DNA of 17,371 nt from UBA8524 sp964215915. GTDB lineage: Bacteria; Bacteroidota; Bacteroidia; UBA8524. The notes under the pieces are model-generated. The model did not search any database. It worked only from the letters and a program-made list of their open reading frames with translations, and was not told the DNA's origin. Both the position numbers and the translations under genes were made by a program. Within the stretch, counting starts at the first letter, position 1. Every line of letters starts with the position of its first letter. The stretch spans positions 1 through 17,371 of the forward strand of contig CAXPEB010000012.1 in assembly GCA_964215915.1 (NCBI GenBank), written 5' to 3'. This document shows positions 13,087-17,371 of the stretch, piece by piece.

Positions 13087-13320
13087 ATGTCGAGAGTTTG
13101 TGATTTAACCGGCAAAAAGGCGATGGTAGGACACCACGTGAGTTTTTCTAACAAGAAGACCTTGCGTCGTTTTAACCCGAACCTGCATGTCAAGAAGTTT
13201 TATATTCCTGAAGAAGATCGTTGGATCGTGCTGAAAGTCAGTACCTCTGCCATGCGTACGATCAATAAGAAAGGTATTTATGCCTGTCTGCGTGAGTGGG
13301 AGAAAAAAGGAAGAATCTGA
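13087..13320 (+). CDS. rpmB: 50S ribosomal protein L28
   Basis: L28 is a protein of the large ribosomal subunit. The 77-residue product shows the family pattern from the start: MSRVCDLTGKKAMVGHHVSF, then NKKTLRRFNPNLHVKKF and a basic tail. The frame could begin at a TTG inside the -7 box (13063), but ATG 13087 gives the standard N-terminus. It is first in a run with rpmG (19-nt gap) and the DUF4295 gene. Confidence 0.96.
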   Translation: MSRVCDLTGKKAMVGHHVSFSNKKTLRRFNPNLHVKKFYIPEEDRWIVLKVSTSAMRTINKKGIYACLREWEKKGRI

Positions 13321-13339
13321 TAATTAAGAGTAGAAAGAA

Positions 13340-13522
13340 ATGGCGAAGAAAGGTAACCGCGTACAGGTAATTTTGGAGTGTACCGAACATAAGGAGTCGG
13401 GCCAGTCGGGAATGTCCCGCTACATCACTACCAAAAATAAAAAGAACACAACGGAGCGCCTGGAACTGAAAAAGTACAACCCGGTGCTGAAACGTTATAC
13501 CATCCATAAAGAAATTAAGTAA
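13340..13522 (+). CDS. rpmG: 50S ribosomal protein L33
   Basis: The 60-residue product MAKKGNRVQVILECTE... ending ERLELKKYNPVLKRYTIHKEIK is ribosomal protein L33. It has a single cysteine (C14) and lacks the paired CxxC motifs, so it is the zinc-independent (C-) form. It lies between rpmB and the DUF4295 gene in the order usual for Bacteroidota. Confidence 0.96.
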   Translation: MAKKGNRVQVILECTEHKESGQSGMSRYITTKNKKNTTERLELKKYNPVLKRYTIHKEIK

Positions 13523-13524
13523 AC

Positions 13525-13680
13525 ATGGCTAAGAAGGTAGTTGCAACACTGAGAAAAGAAGGCGCCGGAAAAGAGTGGACCCGCGTAATTAAGGCGGTTA
13601 AATCTGCGAAAACCGGAGCATATACATTCAAGGAGGAAATGGTTCCTGCCGAGGCAGCCAAAGATTTCTTCAAATCCTGA
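13525..13680 (+). CDS. DUF4295 family small basic protein
   Basis: The 51-residue basic protein MAKKVVATLRKEGAGKEWTR... ending AEAAKDFFKS begins 2 nt after the rpmG stop. Its place right after rpmG and its composition match the DUF4295 family of Bacteroidota, whose function is unknown; association with the ribosome is a reasonable guess from position, size and charge (many Lys and Arg). A strong terminator follows. Confidence 0.88.
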   Translation: MAKKVVATLRKEGAGKEWTRVIKAVKSAKTGAYTFKEEMVPAEAAKDFFKS

Positions 13681-13701
13681 ATGGAATAAAAAACATTTTT
13701 G

Positions 13702-13731
13702 AAGCTTCCTGATTTCCAGGAAGCTTTTTTT
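13702..13731 (+). terminator. Rho-independent terminator between the L33 block and ftsY
   Basis: AAGCTTCCTG (13702-13711) and CAGGAAGCTT (13717-13726) form a perfect 10-bp stem with a 5-nt loop ATTTC, followed by T residues through 13731. It ends 16 nt before the ftsY ATG, so ftsY expression must depend on read-through or on a promoter that I cannot see. Confidence 0.88.
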
Positions 13732-13747
13732 GTTTATCCGCAAGAGC

Positions 13748-14707
13748 ATGGGATTATTCGGCAATATTTTCTCGAGGGAGAAAAAAGACAAACTCGATCA
13801 GGGACTTGAAAAAACCAAGTCCAGTCTGCTCGGAAAACTCGGTAAGGCCATTGCCGGGAGAAGCACCATCGACGACGACTTCCTGGACGAACTGGAAGAG
13901 ATCCTGGTGACCTCGGATGTGGGGATAGAAACGACCCTGAAAATCATTGAGCGTATTGAAAAGCGGGCGCAAAAAGACAAATACCTCGGAGAAAAGGAAC
14001 TGCACACCATGTTGCGCGAAGAGATTGCGGCCTTATTGCCAGAGCAGGACGACCGCCTCAGCCGCGATTTTTTGTTACCCGAAGGTACCCGGCCCTATGT
14101 GATCATGGTGGTAGGGGTGAACGGAGTAGGCAAAACCACCACCATTGGCAAACTGGCACACCAGTTCAAGTCGCATGGTCATAAAGTGGTATTGGGTGCT
14201 GCAGATACCTTCCGCGCTGCTGCCGTGGATCAGTTGAAGATTTGGGGACAACGAACCGGGGTGGAAGTAATTGAAAAAGGGATGAATGCCGACCCGGCAG
14301 CCGTGGCTTTCGATGCGGTTAAAAAAGCACAGGAACAGGGAGCCGATGTCTGTATCATCGATACCGCGGGCCGCTTGCATAACAAGATCAACCTCATGAA
14401 TGAATTGAGTAAGATCAAACGGGTCATGCAAAAAGTCATTCCCGACGCCCCCCAGGAAGTGCTGCTTGTTCTGGATGCCTCTACCGGTCAGAATGCCTTT
14501 GAACAGGCCAAACAGTTTACCGCAGCTACTGAGGTAAATGCCCTGGCCCTGACCAAGCTTGATGGCACCGCAAAGGGAGGTGTGGTACTTGGTGTTTCCG
14601 AACAGTTCAATACTCCCGTGCGTTATATCGGAGTGGGAGAAGGTATGGAAGACCTCCAGGTATTCAACAAATTTGAGTTTATCGATTCCCTGTTCCCCTC
14701 GAACTGA
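13748..14707 (+). CDS. ftsY: Signal recognition particle receptor FtsY
   Basis: FtsY is the membrane-associated GTPase that receives ribosomes bound by SRP (Ffh) and hands them to the translocon. The 319-residue product has a short N-terminal part (MGLFGNIFSREKK), without the long acidic A domain of E. coli, then the helical N domain (about 20-95) and the G domain: P-loop GVNGVGKTT (123-131), DTFRAAA (153-159), DTAGR (205-209), TKLDGTAKGG (269-278) and the closing GVGE (295-298). ATG 13748 is used because upstream codons lie in the terminator. The stop is 4 nt before rimO, so both are cotranslated from one mRNA. Confidence 0.96.
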   Translation: MGLFGNIFSREKKDKLDQGLEKTKSSLLGKLGKAIAGRSTIDDDFLDELEEILVTSDVGIETTLKIIERIEKRAQKDKYLGEKELHTMLREEIAALLPEQDDRLSRDFLLPEGTRPYVIMVVGVNGVGKTTTIGKLAHQFKSHGHKVVLGAADTFRAAAVDQLKIWGQRTGVEVIEKGMNADPAAVAFDAVKKAQEQGADVCIIDTAGRLHNKINLMNELSKIKRVMQKVIPDAPQEVLLVLDASTGQNAFEQAKQFTAATEVNALALTKLDGTAKGGVVLGVSEQFNTPVRYIGVGEGMEDLQVFNKFEFIDSLFPSN

Positions 14708-14711
14708 TAGT

Positions 14712-16025
14712 ATGCGAACCCGCAATTTCAAACAGGATAAAATCAACATTATCACCATGGGGTGCTCCAAGAACCTCGTGGACTCGGAAGTGATGCTTTC
14801 CCAACTCCGGGCCAATGATTTGGAAGCTACCCATGAAGCCGAAAAGGATGAAGCCAATGTGGTTATCATCAATACCTGTGGCTTCATCGATAACGCAAAA
14901 AAGGAATCCATCGATACCATACTGGAATATGTGAATCGAAAGGAAGAAGGCCGGGTTGACCGGGTCTATGTAACGGGTTGCCTTTCCCACCGATACAAAG
15001 AGGAGCTTGAAACCGAGATCCCCGAGGTGGATGCCTGGTTCGGTACTCTGGAACTTCCTCGTTTGCTCAATACCCTGGGTGCCGATTACAAGCACGAACT
15101 GATCGGGGAGCGATTGATCACTACACCTTCGCATTACGCGTATATGAAGATATCCGAAGGCTGTGACCGTCCCTGTTCCTTTTGCGCCATTCCCCTGATG
15201 CGGGGCGGACATAAATCCAAACCGATAGAAGAACTGGTGAAGGAAGCCGCCCACCTGGTAAAGCACGGTACCAAAGAAATCATGCTCATTGCCCAGGACT
15301 CTACCTATTACGGCATTGATCTGTACGGCGAACGTAAACTGGCTGCGCTTCTGGAAGCCCTTTCAGCAGTGGAAGGCCTGGAATGGATTCGCCTTCATTA
15401 TGCATATCCCAGCCAGTTTCCCATGGATGCGCTGGAAGTGATGGCCAGTAAACCCAATATCTGCAACTACCTGGATATTCCCCTGCAACATGCTACGGAT
15501 AATATGCTGAAGTCCATGCGGCGCGGCATCTCAGCCAGAAGAACCCTGGAAGTGATCCGTCAGATCCGGGAAAATGTTCCCGGTATTGCCCTCCGAACCA
15601 CCATGCTTGTGGGGCATCCCGGAGAAACCGAGGAAGACTTTACGGAATTGATGGAATTTATCCGGGAGTCGCGCTTCGAACGTCTCGGGGTATTCACCTA
15701 TTCCCACGAGGAAAACACCCATGCCGGGACCCTCACCGACGATATCCCGGAAGAAGTTAAGGAAGAGCGTGCCCAGCGCCTGATGGAATTGCAGGAATCG
15801 ATTTCCCTGGAATTGAACAGGGAAAAGGTGGGTAAAGAATTTAAGGTGCTTTTTGACCGCGTGGAAGGTGCCTATTTTGTGGGCCGCACGGAGTTTGACT
15901 CGCCCGAGGTTGACAATGAGGTGCTTGTGGAGAAAAACAGCGGCTATGTCCGGCTGGGAGATTTCGCCCGGGTTCGGATTACCGATGCTTCTGCCTTCGA
16001 TCTCTACGGAGATGTTGTAATTTAG
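14712..16025 (+). CDS. rimO: Ribosomal protein S12 methylthiotransferase RimO
   Basis: RimO is a radical-SAM enzyme that methylthiolates the conserved aspartate of ribosomal protein S12. The 437-residue product has the three domains: the N-terminal UPF0004 domain with cluster ligands C18 (TMGCSKN), C56 (NTCGF) and C90 (TGCLS); the radical-SAM core with C151-x3-C155-x2-C158 (EGCDRPCSFCAIP) and the RimO-type MRGGHKSK that follows; and a C-terminal TRAM domain (about 370-437). The 'MRGGH' and 'YAYPSQFP' segments fit RimO better than MiaB. The reading frame is open further upstream inside ftsY, but ATG 14712 gives the proper N-terminus. Confidence 0.95.
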   Translation: MRTRNFKQDKINIITMGCSKNLVDSEVMLSQLRANDLEATHEAEKDEANVVIINTCGFIDNAKKESIDTILEYVNRKEEGRVDRVYVTGCLSHRYKEELETEIPEVDAWFGTLELPRLLNTLGADYKHELIGERLITTPSHYAYMKISEGCDRPCSFCAIPLMRGGHKSKPIEELVKEAAHLVKHGTKEIMLIAQDSTYYGIDLYGERKLAALLEALSAVEGLEWIRLHYAYPSQFPMDALEVMASKPNICNYLDIPLQHATDNMLKSMRRGISARRTLEVIRQIRENVPGIALRTTMLVGHPGETEEDFTELMEFIRESRFERLGVFTYSHEENTHAGTLTDDIPEEVKEERAQRLMELQESISLELNREKVGKEFKVLFDRVEGAYFVGRTEFDSPEVDNEVLVEKNSGYVRLGDFARVRITDASAFDLYGDVVI

Positions 16026-16031
16026 CAGCCT

Positions 16032-17371
16032 ATGCAGCTAATCGCTTTGGATCCGGAACAAAGCGGACTTTATTCGCCCCTGGTTCTGGACTACCTTAAC
16101 AAGGATCCTTTTTTCACTCCTTTCATCCATCAATGGCCCAACCGGGAAGGTTTTGCAGAAATGATCCGGTCACGGAAAAAGACATCGGTAGACCGGGAAT
16201 ACCTTGTTCAGTGTCTGAAAGATCAGTATTCGGGTATTGAACTGTTCGAACAGGAAAAGCACAACCTGGAATTGTTGCGAAAGCCTAACGCCTTTACGCT
16301 TTGCACCGGGCAACAGATCCATATTTTCCTCGGCCCGATGTACGTATACTGGAAGATTGTCAGTACGATCGCTTTGTCGCGAAAGCTGAAGAAAGAATTT
16401 CCATCGGAAGAATTTATTCCGGTTTTCTGGATGGCCACGGAAGATCATGATTATGATGAGATCAGTTATTTGGATCTGTTCAACCGACGGCTGGAATGGA
16501 AAGAACACAAGGACGGATCGGGTCCGGTAGGGCGACTTGAAACCGGTTCCCTGCTTCCCCTGCTGGATGAACTGGATGAACTCTTTTCCCGGCAGGAATC
16601 CTGGAAAACCTATTCGGAGATGTTCCGTGAAGCGTATGCTTCCGGGGATAACCTGGCAAAAGCTACCCGGAAAGCGGTGCATGCTCTTTTTGGAAAAGAA
16701 GGTTTGCTCATCCTTGACCCGGATGATGTAGCCCTGAAACGCGACCTCAAACCCTTGATCCTAAAGGAACTCCGGGAAGGGACCTCCCATCATGCGGTGG
16801 ATGCGCAGAGTGCATTATTGGAAGAACGGTACAAAAGCCAGGTTCATCCCAGGCCCATCAACCTTTTCTATACCCATCCGGAGAAGGGCCGGGAACGGAT
16901 AGAAAGAAGCGGTGAGCACTACCTTTTGCCGGATGGTACCATATTGTTTGAGTCTGAAAATTCGAAACAATGGGTAGACCGTAACCTGGCGGATATCAGT
17001 ACCAACGTGGTTACCCGCCCCATGTATCAGGAGATCATTTTGCCCAATTTGGCCTATATCGGCGGGCCTGGTGAAACAGCCTATTGGATGCAACTCAAAT
17101 CTGCATTCGACCTGTATGACATATCCTTTCCGATTCTGGAAAACAGGAAGTCGGTATTTCTATTCCTGGACAAAAATGCCCATCAGTTGGAAAAACTCAA
17201 CCTGCAGCCTTCCGATTTGTTTCTGGATGAAGATGATCTCCGAAAACGCGCGGTAGCTCAGGGAAGTGGTAGTTTGGTTACTCTTGAGGAAGAACTTGAG
17301 AAGTTGCGGTTATTAAAGGATGAAGCCATAGGGAAAGCGGGGAAATTTCTTCCTCAACAAGCAAAACCGAT
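16032..17371 (+). CDS. bshC: Bacillithiol biosynthesis cysteine-adding enzyme BshC (partial)
   Basis: BshC performs the last step of bacillithiol synthesis, joining cysteine to glucosaminyl-malate. The gene starts with ATG 6 nt after the rimO stop and stays open to the right edge: 446 codons are present of about 530 expected, so the C-terminus is missing. Family motifs: TGQQIHIFLGPMY (92-104), VFWMATEDHDYDEI (131-144, the ATEDHD signature) and GGPGETAYW (344-352). The last visible residues (LEEELEKLRLLKDEA) begin the helical coiled-coil region. It belongs to the ftsY-rimO transcription unit. It suggests this organism makes bacillithiol; bshA and bshB are not visible here. Confidence 0.92.
   Translation, partial: MQLIALDPEQSGLYSPLVLDYLNKDPFFTPFIHQWPNREGFAEMIRSRKKTSVDREYLVQCLKDQYSGIELFEQEKHNLELLRKPNAFTLCTGQQIHIFLGPMYVYWKIVSTIALSRKLKKEFPSEEFIPVFWMATEDHDYDEISYLDLFNRRLEWKEHKDGSGPVGRLETGSLLPLLDELDELFSRQESWKTYSEMFREAYASGDNLAKATRKAVHALFGKEGLLILDPDDVALKRDLKPLILKELREGTSHHAVDAQSALLEERYKSQVHPRPINLFYTHPEKGRERIERSGEHYLLPDGTILFESENSKQWVDRNLADISTNVVTRPMYQEIILPNLAYIGGPGETAYWMQLKSAFDLYDISFPILENRKSVFLFLDKNAHQLEKLNLQPSDLFLDEDDLRKRAVAQGSGSLVTLEEELEKLRLLKDEAIGKAGKFLPQQAKP

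Noticed and set aside
14559..14711. Upstream extension of rimO inside ftsY
   Set aside because: The 51 extra codons overlap ftsY in another frame and do not resemble RimO; ATG 14712 gives the standard start.
14075..14920. 281-codon minus-strand open frame across the ftsY/rimO junction
   Set aside because: Both plus-strand genes are certain by motif; the antisense frame has no family features.

Overview
The window looks like a chromosomal segment of a Bacteroidota bacterium. The evidence is a gene with a type IX secretion (T9SS) C-terminal sorting domain, the block rpmB-rpmG-DUF4295-ftsY-rimO, a bshC gene, and several start sites preceded by the Bacteroidota promoter core TAnnTTTG with a TTG about 19-21 nt further upstream. 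Genus cannot be decided from the window. I see no tRNA, rRNA, CRISPR, transposase or phage gene.

Layout. Bases 1-371 hold no gene but are rich in repeats: a long imperfect inverted repeat, arrays of degenerate heptamers, a REP-like hairpin and a 29-bp direct repeat. Next come miaE (+), a lipoprotein with propeller-like repeats (-), apt (+) divergent from it, a thioredoxin-fold-like lipoprotein (+), trxB (-), a BadF/BadG-type sugar kinase (+) and a secreted GH13 amylase homologue (-). Bases 7573-11080 form a tight minus-strand unit: ECF sigma factor, a protein that joins an anti-sigma-like N-terminus to an outer-membrane beta-barrel, and a T9SS-secreted beta-helix protein, closed by a strong terminator. 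Upstream of it on the same strand is a saccharopine-reductase-like gene. Divergent from that are cdd and then the plus-strand series rpmB, rpmG, a DUF4295 gene, a terminator, ftsY, rimO and bshC, which runs off the right edge.

How the genes work together. Most are housekeeping: tRNA and ribosomal protein modification (miaE, rimO), purine and pyrimidine salvage (apt, cdd), thiol redox (trxB, bshC), ribosome (L28, L33) and membrane targeting (ftsY). Two items stand out. (1) The sigma / envelope-spanning barrel / T9SS cargo unit could carry a signal from the outer membrane to transcription through one polypeptide that crosses both membranes. (2) The amylase homologue keeps the GH13 scaffold, but all three catalytic carboxylate positions are changed (Asp to Gly, Glu to Asp, Asp to His), so it is probably a secreted pseudoenzyme. 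Several genes (miaE, apt, the saccharopine reductase) have a -7 box ending only 3-4 nt before the ATG, suggesting leaderless or near-leaderless mRNAs.
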